44,632 nucleotides of DNA. Source: Bacillus hominis. Lineage in GTDB: Bacteria; Bacillota; Bacilli; Bacillales; Bacillaceae_G. The notes under the pieces are model-generated. The model did no database searches and had not been told where the DNA came from. It was given only the letters and a program-made list of their open reading frames with translations. Positions 1 to 6,775 of the stretch are shown here, piece after piece (positions within the stretch are counted from its first letter, which is position 1; each line of letters begins with the position of its first letter). The translations under genes were made by a program, and so were the position numbers. The stretch lies in NCBI RefSeq assembly GCF_018332515.1, contig NZ_BOQD01000010.1:1-44632 (forward strand), in the 5' to 3' direction.

Positions 1-50
1 GTGGGTTTTAATATATTTTGCAGAAATGTTTTAAAGTACTCCCCGAATTC

Positions 51-1106
51 CTATGATGCTGTACTAACTTTGTTTCTACCATTTCTTTTTGAATAGTATA
101 GTGCATCATCTGCTGATTGAATAAATTGTTCCGGGGATTTTTCATACTCTGAAACTCCGACCGAAACTGTAATTTTCATTTTTTCTCCGTTTTGCAATTG
201 GAATGAATGCTTTTCAACAGCTAGTCGAATTTGTTCCCCTATACGAGTTCCAAATGCTAATCCCATTTTTGGTAACAACAGGGCAAACTCTTCGCCACCC
301 TTTCGAAAGACTAAATTTGGGAATGGTGCATTCTTTAGCAAAATACGCCCTACTTGTTTTAATACTTCATCCCCAGCAGGATGGCCGTATGTATCATTTA
401 CATACTTAAAGTGATCAATATCGATAAGTAATAAACAAAGTGAATCATCTTTCATATACTTGTTACCAATATGGCGATTCATCTCTAAATCAAACTGCCT
501 TACATTCCCTAGATTCGTTAATGCATCTATCGTTGCATAATGCTTCATCGTTTGAAATAATTCATTCGATTGCAATACGTAACTTGCGCTTATAAATGTG
601 ATATATGCTGCAACACTACTACAAACTAAATATAATGCCACTATAGATATATCCTTAAATAAAATAGAAAGTGGCACTACTAAAATAGATAAACTATATA
701 CATTAAACCATATCCATTTTGTAAATATAGAAACTTTCATCCTCCAAATAAAGATGATTCCAATACCTATCAATACAATAGTATAACAGGCCAATTCAGA
801 AGCTAAAGAGTGCTCAGTAAATACTAGCCGAGTAATTAAAATAATAGTAACTGTTATACTACTAGCTATCGGACCTCCAATTATAATTGCCAAAATAACA
901 GCTAAATAACGTAGATCCAACATAATAGCTTCAATATGTACACCAAAATGCATCAACAGTACACTCAATATTCCTGTGAAAATACCTACCACACATTTCT
1001 GCCAAAAAGAGAATCCTTCTTTTAATGGCTTATCTCTTAAAAGCTGACCTCCAATAAAAATAAAGGAAAGAATAATTGTTGTGTTTACAAATAGATCTCT
1101 TAACAT
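51..1106 (-). CDS. Membrane diguanylate cyclase (5TM-LYT + GGDEF)
   Basis: Predicted to make cyclic di-GMP from two GTP at the membrane. The N-terminal ~190 residues hold about six hydrophobic segments, including a D-x-R...GGP stretch (LDLRYLAVILAIIIGGP) like the 5TM sensor domain of LytS. A GGDEF domain fills the C-terminal half, with an intact GGEEF signature at about residues 270-274 and the usual DALTNLGN and FKYVNDTYGHPAGD blocks. No RxxD inhibitory site is visible just upstream of GGEEF, so product inhibition may be absent. The ATG follows an AGGGAGA ribosome site by 7 nt. It is a single-gene unit with its own promoter at 1150-1178. The fold call is secure; the signal sensed is unknown. 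Confidence 0.93.
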   Translation of the reverse strand: MLRDLFVNTTIILSFIFIGGQLLRDKPLKEGFSFWQKCVVGIFTGILSVLLMHFGVHIEAIMLDLRYLAVILAIIIGGPIASSITVTIILITRLVFTEHSLASELACYTIVLIGIGIIFIWRMKVSIFTKWIWFNVYSLSILVVPLSILFKDISIVALYLVCSSVAAYITFISASYVLQSNELFQTMKHYATIDALTNLGNVRQFDLEMNRHIGNKYMKDDSLCLLLIDIDHFKYVNDTYGHPAGDEVLKQVGRILLKNAPFPNLVFRKGGEEFALLLPKMGLAFGTRIGEQIRLAVEKHSFQLQNGEKMKITVSVGVSEYEKSPEQFIQSADDALYYSKRNGRNKVSTAS

Positions 1107-1149
1107 AAAATAATCTCCCTACTTTTCCATCTATCCCTTTCCTTATTTT

Positions 1150-1178
1150 ATTGTATACGAAATGCCTATAATTCCCAA
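1150..1178 (-). promoter_or_regulatory. Sigma-A-like promoter of the diguanylate cyclase gene
   Basis: On the minus strand TTGGGA (1178-1173) and TACAAT (1155-1150) are separated by 17 bp. This lies about 45 bp upstream of the start codon. Only the -35 deviates noticeably from consensus. Confidence 0.5.
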
Positions 1179-1200
1179 AGATTTTTGTTTATTTTTTTGC

Positions 1201-1216
1201 TGTTCCACGTGAAACA
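1201..1216. other. parS: parS centromere-like site (ParB/Spo0J binding)
   Basis: The 16-mer TGTTCCACGTGAAACA is a perfect match to the Bacillus parS consensus TGTTNCACGTGAAACA. The symmetry extends outward through GC and seven T/A pairs (1192-1225) with only one central mismatch. It is intergenic, between the ybdD terminator and the diguanylate cyclase promoter. In Bacillus, ParB loads at such sites and they cluster around oriC, so this suggests an origin-proximal window. Confidence 0.93.
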
Positions 1217-1226
1217 GCAAAAAAAT

Positions 1227-1254
1227 AAAAAAGGACGAAAATTCGTCCTTTTTT
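1227..1254 (-). terminator. Terminator of the cstA-ybdD unit
   Basis: A perfect 13-bp stem (1227-1239 with 1242-1254) is followed on the minus strand by T-rich sequence. It lies directly after the ybdD stop codon. Confidence 0.85.
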
Positions 1255-1255
1255 A

Positions 1256-1459
1256 TTAACAACAGCGTGATATCTTTCCACCTTTTGCGTTAAATCTAGC
1301 TTCTTGCGCCTCAGCAAAAAATTGCTTTTGACATAGAATTTTCTCTTCTGGATGATGTACTTTCATGTGATTTACATACGTTTCATAACTTGGAACTCCG
1401 ACAAGTAAACTAATAAATTGCTTTCTCTTTCCCCATACGTTCCGTAAACTTTTAAGCAT
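1256..1459 (-). CDS. YbdD/YjiX family small protein (CstA partner)
   Basis: A 67-aa protein resembling E. coli YbdD/YjiX, which are encoded directly after the peptide/pyruvate carriers CstA and BtsT. It shares the VGVPSYETYVNHMKVHHPE core, a QEARFNAKGG segment and the C-terminal Cys-Cys pair. An upstream ATG at 1480 would add seven residues but has no ribosome site. The ATG at 1459 sits 3 nt after CGAGGA, overlaps the cstA stop (ATGCTTAA), and gives the family's usual ~65-aa length, so it was chosen. The overlap indicates translational coupling with cstA. The biochemical role of the family is not firmly established. Confidence 0.85.
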   Translation of the reverse strand: MLKSLRNVWGKRKQFISLLVGVPSYETYVNHMKVHHPEEKILCQKQFFAEAQEARFNAKGGKISRCC

Positions 1460-3587
1460 AGTTCCTCGACTCACTTTCATCTCTTGGAATATATGGTGCC
1501 TCTTTTAACGGCATTGGCTTATTTCTTAATACTTGAATCCAAATTCGAAGTGCAGAAATTAATACAGCGATTACAACTATCATAAAAATTCCACAAAGTG
1601 CCGCATCAATATAGTCATTAAAAATAATTTGTTTCATTTGTGCAACGTTTTTAGCTGGAGCTAATATCTTCCCGTCATCTAATGCTCCCTGGAATACTTT
1701 CGCATGTGATAGAAATCCTATTTTAGGATTTTCATGAAATAACTTTTGATAACCAGCTGTCATTGTTACAATAAGCAATCCGACAGTTGGAATAAGTGTC
1801 ACCCAAACATACGCCTTTTTCCCCATTTTGAACAAAATTGTCGTTCCAAGTAATAATGCAATACCTGCTAACATTTGGTTTGCAATACCGAAAAGTGGCC
1901 ATAATGTATTAATTCCACCAAGTGGATCTACTACTCCTTGGTATAAGAAATATCCCCATCCTAATACACATAACGTTGTAGCTATTACATTCGCTAATGT
2001 AGAATCTGTTTTCGCAAACGGCTTATATACATGTCCTAAAATATCTTGAATCATAAAGCGACCTACACGCGTTCCTGCATCAATCGTTGTTAAAATAAAT
2101 AATGCTTCAAAGAGAATGGCAAAATGATACCAAAATGCCATCATTGCCGTTCCACCCATTACTTGTGAAAAAATATATGCCATACCTATCGCTAATGTTG
2201 GTGCACCACCTGTACGTGATAAAATCGTTTGCTCTCCAACATTTACAGCAAGGTCTTTTAATTCATTTGGTGTAATAGCAAATCCCCATGAAGAAATAAC
2301 TTGAGCCGCCTGCGATACATCCGTACCGATAAGCGCTGCCGGACTATTAATTGCAAAATATGTTCCTGGTGTTAATACACAAGCCGCAATCATAGCCATC
2401 GCTGCTACAAACGACTCCATCAACATTGCCCCATAACCGATTGGCTGTGCATGTCCCTCTTGCTCAATCATTTTTGGCGTCGTACCAGATGAAACAAGAG
2501 CATGGAATCCAGACACCGCACCACAGGCAATTGTAATAAATAAGAACGGGAATAAGTTTCCGGAGAAAACAGGACCTGTTCCATCAATAAACTTAGATAC
2601 TGCCGGCATCTGCAAATCTGGAGCTACAATTAAAATACCAATTGCTAACCCAAGTATCGTCCCTATTTTTAAAAATGTACTTAAATAATCACGTGGCGCA
2701 AGAAGCATCCAAACTGGTAATGCTGATGCAATAAATCCGTATACGATAAGCATAATAGCAATTGTCTCACCACTAAAAGTAAACATACTTGCAAGTGTCG
2801 GATTTTCCGCCACATATTGTCCTCCAATAAGAGATAAGATTAGTAGAACAATACCGATTACTGATCCTTCTCCTACTCGCCCTGGCCTAATGTAACGCAT
2901 GTAAACTCCCATTAAAATAGCAATTGGAATCGTTGCTGCGATTGTAAACATTCCCCATGGGCTTCCAACAAGCGCCTTCACAACTACTAAAGCTAATACC
3001 GCTAATAAAATGATCATAATACCTAAAATACCAATCATTGCAATTAATCCTGTAACAGGACCAATCTCATCTTTAATCATTTCACCTAATGATTTACCAT
3101 TACGTCTCATCGAAGCAAATAAAATTACAAAATCTTGTACAGCTCCAGCGACAACTACCCCGACAATAATCCAAATTGTCCCTGGTAAATATCCCATTTG
3201 TGCCGCTAAAATAGGTCCTACTAAAGGCCCTGCCCCAGCAATTGCTGCAAAATGATGCCCGAATAATACCCACTTATTTGTCGGAACATAATCTTTTCCA
3301 TCATTTAATGTATGGGCTGGCGTTTGCCGATTATTATCTAAATCAAAAACCTTTCTCGCTATAAATCTACTATAAAATCGATAAGCAACGGCATACACAC
3401 ATACTGCAGCTACTAAGAGCCACACAGCATTAATAGTTTCACCTTGTGATAAAGCTATTACACCAAAAGCAGATGCTCCTACTGCTGCAATAACTCCCCA
3501 AAGTAAAATTGACTTCAATGTTTTCACATACAACCCCCCATTACTACTTCTTAGTGGAGATTGTACTAAATTTTCTGAATATTTCAC
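1452..3587 (-). CDS. cstA: Carbon starvation protein A family transporter
   Basis: A 711-aa polytopic membrane protein of the CstA/BtsT family, whose members take up peptides and/or pyruvate when carbon is limiting. The family's N-terminal features are visible: GHHFAAIAGAGPLVGPILAAQMGYLPG and an FASMRRNGKSLGEM loop, followed by about 16 hydrophobic segments. The start at 3587 is GTG, 6 nt after AAGGAGG. A second GTG at residue 22, behind a G-run, is a possible alternative that would remove a short hydrophilic leader. The gene lies 61 bp after a LytTR-type regulator and overlaps ybdD, a layout reminiscent of E. coli btsSR/btsT. The exact substrate (pyruvate or peptides) cannot be read from sequence. 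Confidence 0.92.
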   Translation of the reverse strand: MKYSENLVQSPLRSSNGGLYVKTLKSILLWGVIAAVGASAFGVIALSQGETINAVWLLVAAVCVYAVAYRFYSRFIARKVFDLDNNRQTPAHTLNDGKDYVPTNKWVLFGHHFAAIAGAGPLVGPILAAQMGYLPGTIWIIVGVVVAGAVQDFVILFASMRRNGKSLGEMIKDEIGPVTGLIAMIGILGIMIILLAVLALVVVKALVGSPWGMFTIAATIPIAILMGVYMRYIRPGRVGEGSVIGIVLLILSLIGGQYVAENPTLASMFTFSGETIAIMLIVYGFIASALPVWMLLAPRDYLSTFLKIGTILGLAIGILIVAPDLQMPAVSKFIDGTGPVFSGNLFPFLFITIACGAVSGFHALVSSGTTPKMIEQEGHAQPIGYGAMLMESFVAAMAMIAACVLTPGTYFAINSPAALIGTDVSQAAQVISSWGFAITPNELKDLAVNVGEQTILSRTGGAPTLAIGMAYIFSQVMGGTAMMAFWYHFAILFEALFILTTIDAGTRVGRFMIQDILGHVYKPFAKTDSTLANVIATTLCVLGWGYFLYQGVVDPLGGINTLWPLFGIANQMLAGIALLLGTTILFKMGKKAYVWVTLIPTVGLLIVTMTAGYQKLFHENPKIGFLSHAKVFQGALDDGKILAPAKNVAQMKQIIFNDYIDAALCGIFMIVVIAVLISALRIWIQVLRNKPMPLKEAPYIPRDESESRNYA

Positions 3588-3648
3588 TCAAATCCTCCTT
3601 ATCATGAAGGATTTCTAGATTATCATGTTAAAATTCTCTCATTACTTG

Positions 3649-4365
3649 TCACAGTTCAATTTTATTTCGAAGTCGTTTTACATAATTGCGGCTTACTGGA
3701 ATCGGTTGCTCATCGTACCTGTCTAAATACAAATTATACGTGCCATTATAATAAGGTTTAAGTTCTTGTACATATGACATATTAATTAAATAGCTTTTAT
3801 GTACACGTAAAAAATCATATGCATTTAGTTTATTTTCTAATTCCTGGAGTGTGTATGTTGAAATATACTGATTATTTGTTGTATAAATTGAAACGGTTTT
3901 GTTTTCCTTATTTTTACTTACATATATAATATCTTCTGGGAAAATATATCTAATCCCCTCATGGCCTTCTATCGGCAGTTTACGCAAATGACTCTTTGCT
4001 TTCTCACCTTGTTCTTTTCCCATTTTATATAAAATGAATTGTAAATCTTCTTCACGAAATGGTCGTAATAAATAATAAAACGCTTGGAAACGAAAAGCTG
4101 TAATTGCCTCTTCTATATCCTCACCAATAAAAATAAATTTCGTATAATAATTCACTTCTCGTAACAAACTCGAATATTCAAAACCAGTACCATCTATTAA
4201 TTGCGAATTTAAAAAAACAAAATCAGGTGTATGTTTTTTCATTATTAGCAAAGATTCTGTTCCAGTTTCCGCTTCAAAACATTCTACATTTCGAATATTT
4301 TCAGTAAAGTTCTCAACTAATTTTCTTCGCTCTTCTGTTTCTTCCATGATAAGTAAGATTTTCAT
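3649..4365 (-). CDS. LytTR-family regulator with degenerate receiver domain
   Basis: A 238-aa two-domain regulator: a CheY-like receiver (about 1-115) and a LytTR DNA-binding domain (about 135-238, with RVHKSYLINMSYVQEL). The receiver lacks most phosphorylation residues when aligned with LytR in this window. The acceptor Asp is Asn53 (VFLNSQ against VFLDIQ), the first acidic-pocket Asp is Met7 (IMEE against VDDE), the conserved Thr is Gly, and the Lys before Pro-Phe is Arg (LLRPF). No histidine kinase is adjacent. The gene precedes cstA by 61 bp on the same strand, so cstA is the obvious target. Signalling by phosphorylation is unlikely; ligand binding or dimer control is possible but unproven. 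The start is ATG after AGGTGG. Confidence 0.9.
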   Translation of the reverse strand: MKILLIMEETEERRKLVENFTENIRNVECFEAETGTESLLIMKKHTPDFVFLNSQLIDGTGFEYSSLLREVNYYTKFIFIGEDIEEAITAFRFQAFYYLLRPFREEDLQFILYKMGKEQGEKAKSHLRKLPIEGHEGIRYIFPEDIIYVSKNKENKTVSIYTTNNQYISTYTLQELENKLNAYDFLRVHKSYLINMSYVQELKPYYNGTYNLYLDRYDEQPIPVSRNYVKRLRNKIEL

Positions 4366-4419
4366 TTATCCAGCCACCTAATTCCTTTGTCCATATGTCT
4401 TGTTGTATACATTCGCTTT

Positions 4420-4446
4420 AGTAAGAAACAATCCCTTTTTCTTACT
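4420..4446. promoter_or_regulatory. Inverted repeat upstream of the cstA-linked regulator
   Basis: AGTAAGAAA (4420-4428) and TTTCTTACT (4438-4446) form a perfect 9-bp inverted repeat. It overlaps a minus-strand promoter candidate with TTGTTT and TATACA spaced 16 bp apart. It could be an operator; it has no following T-run in either direction that would make it a standard terminator. Confidence 0.4.
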
Positions 4447-4473
4447 ATACCATTATTTATCTAAAAAAACAGA

Positions 4474-4500
4474 AAAAAGGAAACCACCTCGGTTCCCCTT
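4474..4500 (-). terminator. niaP terminator
   Basis: On the minus strand GGAACC, a short loop and GGTTTCC are followed by TTTTTT, just after the niaP stop codon. Confidence 0.75.
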
Positions 4501-4506
4501 CTCCTT

Positions 4507-5706
4507 TTACACTAATTCTCGTTGCTTCGTTTCTTGCCCAAGTATAACTACAGCAAGTGCCCCAATTAAAATTGATCCACAGAAAATCGTAAAGATTAGC
4601 GATAGTGAAGCTTGTGAAGCAACTAAGTACCCTACTAATAATGGTCCAAGAATACCACCAATACGTCCAAATGCCGCTGCCATTCCTGCACCTGTACCCC
4701 GAATAGTTGTTGGATACTGTTCCGGTGTATAAGCGTATAATGCACCCCAAGCACCTAAATTAAAGAAGGATAGTAACATACCCGCCACTATTAATGCTGT
4801 TAATGAATCCGCAATTCCGAACACATAAGCACTACATGCTGTACCAATTAAATACGTAACCAATACAAATTTACGACCAAGACGTTCAATAAACCATGCA
4901 GCTGTGAAATATCCTGGAAGTTGAGCTAAAGTCATAATAAGTACGTACTGAAAACTTTTTATTAAACTAAAGCCTTTCAGTACCATTACACTAGGTAACC
5001 AAAGGAACATTCCATAATAGGAGAAGACAACACAAAACCATAGAATCCATAACATAATTGTTGCTTTACGATATTCTCCAGACCAAACCGATTTTATATT
5101 TTCAATAACAGATGGTCTTTTTTCAACCTTTTGGAACCTTGGAGAATCGGGCAAATTCCATCTTAAATATAAAGCATATAACGCTGGAACTGCACTTAAT
5201 ACCATAGCAACTTCCCAACCGTATTTAGGAATAACAAAATATGAGATAAGAGCTGCGATTAACCAACCACCAGCCCAAAAGCTTTCTAATAGTACAACTA
5301 TTTTCCCACGTTCGTGTGCTTCAACACTCTCCGATACAAGGGTAGATGCAACTGGAAGTTCCCCGCCAAGTCCCATACCAATTAAAAAGCGTAAAACGAG
5401 GAACATCGCGAGTGTCGTCGTTAAAGCCGTTAAGCCACTACCAATAGAAAATAGTAATAATGTAATAATAAAGACCGATTTCCGTCCTATTTTATCTGAT
5501 AGTATCCCAAAAATGAGCGCCCCTACAGCCATACCAATTGAGTTAATACTACCTATCCAACCCATCTCTTGAGTACTTAATCCCCACTCTTGTTGCAACG
5601 CCACTATTACAAATGAAAGCATTCCAACATCCATTGCGTCAAATAGCCAGCCAAGCCCAGCTATACCCAGTAGCTTTCGCTTCGAAATTTCTTTTACCTT
5701 ACCCAC
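4507..5706 (-). CDS. niaP: Niacin (vitamin B3) permease, MFS
   Basis: A 399-aa 12-TM major facilitator protein that closely resembles B. subtilis YceI/NiaP in length and sequence (for example LGWLFDAMDVG near the N-terminus, GMGLGGELPVASTLVSE, SYYGMFLWLPSVM and ALYAYTPEQYPT). NiaP imports nicotinate/nicotinamide for NAD synthesis. The GKVKE start is GTG at 5706, 7 nt after AAGGAGG. It is a monocistronic unit with its own terminator. The leader holds ACACNTGT-like half-sites that could be bound by the NAD repressor NiaR. Its separation from other NAD genes fits a scattered regulon. Confidence 0.88.
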   Translation of the reverse strand: MGKVKEISKRKLLGIAGLGWLFDAMDVGMLSFVIVALQQEWGLSTQEMGWIGSINSIGMAVGALIFGILSDKIGRKSVFIITLLLFSIGSGLTALTTTLAMFLVLRFLIGMGLGGELPVASTLVSESVEAHERGKIVVLLESFWAGGWLIAALISYFVIPKYGWEVAMVLSAVPALYALYLRWNLPDSPRFQKVEKRPSVIENIKSVWSGEYRKATIMLWILWFCVVFSYYGMFLWLPSVMVLKGFSLIKSFQYVLIMTLAQLPGYFTAAWFIERLGRKFVLVTYLIGTACSAYVFGIADSLTALIVAGMLLSFFNLGAWGALYAYTPEQYPTTIRGTGAGMAAAFGRIGGILGPLLVGYLVASQASLSLIFTIFCGSILIGALAVVILGQETKQRELV

Positions 5707-5720
5707 AAGAAGTCCTCCTT

Positions 5721-5754
5721 ACACAGGTGTCTTTACACATCATTTTACATGTGT
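5721..5754. promoter_or_regulatory. Candidate NiaR operator region of niaP
   Basis: The niaP leader carries ACACAGGTGT (5721-5730), ACACAT (5735-5740) and ACATGTGT (5747-5754), a cluster of ACAC/GTGT half-sites between the weak promoter and the ribosome site. This resembles my memory of NiaR-type niacin operators. It is a pattern match only. Confidence 0.4.
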
Positions 5755-5819
5755 GAATTGTATAAGTAAAATACTTTCGTGTAAAAAATTCTCCTTCATC
5801 ATTCCCATAAAGTAAAATG

Positions 5820-5977
5820 TTTATCCCGCTATTAGAGGGCAGCAGGGTTCCCATCTCAAAATCCAGCTGAAGCAAAGAAGTTAGTTGGGAGCCGTGCTGC
5901 CCATAAACGCCCGATTGGGGAAGGCTAATAATCAGTGGTGAGATGAACAAAACCCCACTGATTAAAGTTTCCTTTAT
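5820..5977 (+). repeat. bcr1-type repeat, full-length copy 1
   Basis: A roughly 158-bp element bounded by TTTAT at 5820-5824 and 5973-5977, matching a 5-bp target duplication. It starts CCCGCTATTAG and ends GATTAAAGTTTC. The copy at 32355-32509 shares both ends and much of the interior, including the CCGATTGG and AATAATCA blocks. This fits the B. cereus group bcr1 repeat, a MITE-like element. It fills most of the 307-bp gap between niaP and tagA. An open reading frame crossing it is not a gene. Confidence 0.85.
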
Positions 5978-5993
5978 CAAAAATGAACAAATA

Positions 5994-6023
5994 AAAAAAG
6001 TAGCGATGTTCCGCTACTTTTTT
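5994..6023 (-). terminator. tagA terminator
   Basis: A 12-bp perfect stem (5994-6005 with 6012-6023) with a 6-nt loop. The stem's upstream arm overlaps the last codons of tagA (SKK-stop) and is A/T rich at the base. Confidence 0.8.
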
Positions 6024-6754
6024 GAACGCATTACTTCTTTTAAAAATTCAACTAATACTAACTGACGACGCCAACGTGTTGGATTACTACATAATCTGTA
6101 AAACCACTCTAAATGAATAGCTTGAATCCATTTTGGCGCACGCTTTACCTCTCCAGCCCACACATCTAAACTACCGCCTACTCCAACAGCCATTTTCGTT
6201 TCTAAACGATGCTTATTGTTTTGGATAAAGTTTTCTTGCCTTGGGAAGCCAAGTGCAACAAGTAATAGGTCTGGTTTTGCCTCTTGAATACGTGAAACAA
6301 TATTCTCTTCTTCTTCTTGTTTAAAATATCCATCTTGTATACCCACGATAGATGCAGCCGAATATGTCTTCGTTAAATGATCAGCCGCGGCTTGTACAAC
6401 ATGTGGTTTTGCACCTAATAAGAAAACAGATACTGATTTCTTCTCTTCTGATAACTTTGCAAATAAATTGCTCATTAAATCAAATCCTGCTACACGCTCT
6501 TTTAAAGGTGTACCAAGCATACCACTTGCTTTTACAACTCCAATACCATCAGGTGTAATTAAATCTGTATTTAATAATGTTTTATGGAATTTTTCGTCCT
6601 TTTTTGCGCACATAACAATTTCAGGATTTGCTGTTACCACCTGAAAAGTATGAGCTTGCTCTAATTCTAGTTGCTTCTTTAAATGTTGGATCGTTTCATC
6701 CATTGTCATTGTAGAGAAAGGAACACCTAGAATATCAACCGTTTGTACTGACAT
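6014..6754 (-). CDS. tagA: WecG/TagA/CpsF glycosyltransferase (ManNAc transferase)
   Basis: A 246-aa GT26 family enzyme that, in characterised homologues, moves N-acetylmannosamine from UDP-ManNAc to undecaprenyl-PP-GlcNAc on the cytoplasmic membrane face. The family blocks are present: VTANPEIVM, LITPDGIGVV (holding the conserved Asp), GVKPH-like LLGAKPHVV, and LGFPRQE, followed by the basic C-terminal membrane-binding tail with EWFYRL..P.RW. It starts 21 bp after the GT4 gene with its own GAGAGGA site, so the two are probably cotranscribed. B. cereus group strains use ManNAc in the secondary cell wall polysaccharide rather than in a classical teichoic acid, so that polymer is the likely product. 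Confidence 0.93.
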   Translation of the reverse strand: MSVQTVDILGVPFSTMTMDETIQHLKKQLELEQAHTFQVVTANPEIVMCAKKDEKFHKTLLNTDLITPDGIGVVKASGMLGTPLKERVAGFDLMSNLFAKLSEEKKSVSVFLLGAKPHVVQAAADHLTKTYSAASIVGIQDGYFKQEEEENIVSRIQEAKPDLLLVALGFPRQENFIQNNKHRLETKMAVGVGGSLDVWAGEVKRAPKWIQAIHLEWFYRLCSNPTRWRRQLVLVEFLKEVMRSKK

Positions 6755-6775
6755 ATTTAACTATCCTCTCTATCA

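Noticed and set aside
203-409. Rightward frame inside the diguanylate cyclase gene
   Set aside because: Antisense to an intact GGDEF domain and without a ribosome site; a shadow of the real gene.
1192-1225. Treating the T/A-flanked palindrome as a transcription terminator
   Set aside because: On either strand the stem is followed by A residues rather than T residues, and the core is an exact parS; the true terminator is the neighbouring hairpin at 1227-1254.
5699-5980. A 93-codon leftward reading frame covering the niaP leader and bcr1 copy
   Set aside because: It lies almost wholly inside the repeat, lacks a ribosome site and does not resemble any protein; it overlaps the niaP start.
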